Assembly (NCBI GenBank): GCA_017853815.1
Contig: JAFMIT010000037.1
Coordinates: 1 to 13,674, forward strand
Direction: 5' to 3'
Source of the DNA: Actinomycetota bacterium
Lineage (GTDB): Bacteria > Actinomycetota > Actinomycetes > S36-B12 > UBA5976
Length of the DNA stretch: 13,674 nucleotides
The notes beneath the pieces were generated by a model that was not told the DNA's origin, did no database searches, and worked only from the letters and a program-made list of their open reading frames with translations. A program made the translations under genes and the position numbers. This document shows, piece by piece, positions 13,310-13,674 of this stretch. Every line of letters begins with the position of its first letter. Position 1 is the stretch's first letter.

Positions 13310-13674
13310 ATCAACTCGCCTTGGTGGGCAGCAGCATCCGCAACAACGCCCATTGGCAATGATTTGCGGCGCGAGGGCGAGCTGTTTGAATCGCCTGGTT
13401 CTTTGGCTCCGGGCCACGCAATGGTGTTGCGAGCCGCCAGCAGTCGCGACTTCAACATTGGATACGTGCCAAATAGTGGTGAGCCTTCAGGAAAAACCAG
13501 CGGCACGTGCGACTCTGAATTATCAAACTGCACACCGAATGATTCGTGAATCTCGCGCTCTTTCATGACCGCCTCAGGCCACACTGACACGAGCGACGCC
13601 ATCGTGCCCTCAACAAACGTCGACATCACGGTTCCAGCATTCGTTCGCAACCACAGTTCAAGCGGTGCGCCGTT
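13306..13674 (-). CDS. NADH-quinone oxidoreductase subunit C-like protein, 5' end outside window
   Basis: 122 codons are visible, and the frame runs off the window edge, so the N-terminus is missing. It matches the respiratory-chain 30-kDa subunit family by LVSVWPEA, the signature KEREIHESFGVQF, PLVFPEGSPLF and a tail with AWPGAKEPGD and RRKSLPMG. That tail resembles the subunit-C-like proteins of complex-I-related or group 4 hydrogenase-related clusters more than the standard NuoC ending. The subunit couples the cluster chain with the NuoD-like subunit. The stop codon overlaps the nuoI start (ATGA). TTG at 13650 is in frame but is probably an internal codon, because the upstream residues also fit the family. 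Confidence 0.82.
   Translation of the reverse strand, partial: NGAPLELWLRTNAGTVMSTFVEGTMASLVSVWPEAVMKEREIHESFGVQFDNSESHVPLVFPEGSPLFGTYPMLKSRLLAARNTIAWPGAKEPGDSNSSPSRRKSLPMGVVADAAAHQGELI

Noticed and set aside
1..13674. CRISPR arrays, insertion sequences, prophage or integration genes
   Set aside because: No spaced repeat array, transposase, integrase or target-site duplication is visible; the only direct repeats are short and isolated.

Overview
The window reads as chromosomal DNA of an actinobacterium-like organism. By eye the G+C is in the mid 50s. Several genes start with GTG, and some promoters appear to give leaderless messages. The Rrf2 regulator, the Excalibur domains and the NuoC/NuoI pair also resemble actinobacterial families. 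A free-living, perhaps planktonic, member is a guess. I see no insertion sequence, prophage gene or CRISPR array.

Layout. (1) 1-1122, plus strand: a glycoside hydrolase family 3 (NagZ-like) protein whose catalytic residues are replaced, so it is probably a pseudoenzyme. (2) 1112-4082, minus strand: two tandem paralogous membrane proteins, each with an N-terminal NERD nuclease-like domain, about three membrane helices and a C-terminal Excalibur domain, followed by an exported NTF2-like/cupin fusion. (3) 4331-5154, minus strand: a YceI protein with its own promoter, operator-like repeats and terminator, then tRNA-Tyr(GUA) with its terminator. (4) 5222-8073: a MarR regulator divergent from an MMPL/RND exporter, with a strong operator-like palindrome between them. 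(5) 8133-9011: a class I (DhnA/FbaB-type) fructose-bisphosphate aldolase. (6) 9012-12318, minus strand: a sulfonate/nitrate/taurine-type ABC importer (binding protein, ATPase, permease), followed by an Rrf2 regulator. (7) 12462-12953: a YajQ-family protein. (8) 12971-13674, minus strand: NuoI and the 3' part of NuoC, overlapping by ATGA, probably the end of a complex-I-like operon.

How the parts fit together. MarR and MMPL look like a self-contained repressor/exporter module. The Rrf2 regulator sits at the end of the importer operon, and an 11-bp sequence is shared between the importer leader and an inverted repeat just upstream of the regulator, which suggests feedback control. The least explained locus is the tandem NERD-membrane-Excalibur pair. 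It joins a cytoplasmic nuclease-like domain to an outside, probably calcium-binding, domain, and it is the best candidate here for an undescribed system. All functions are inferred from motifs read by eye; no database search was run.
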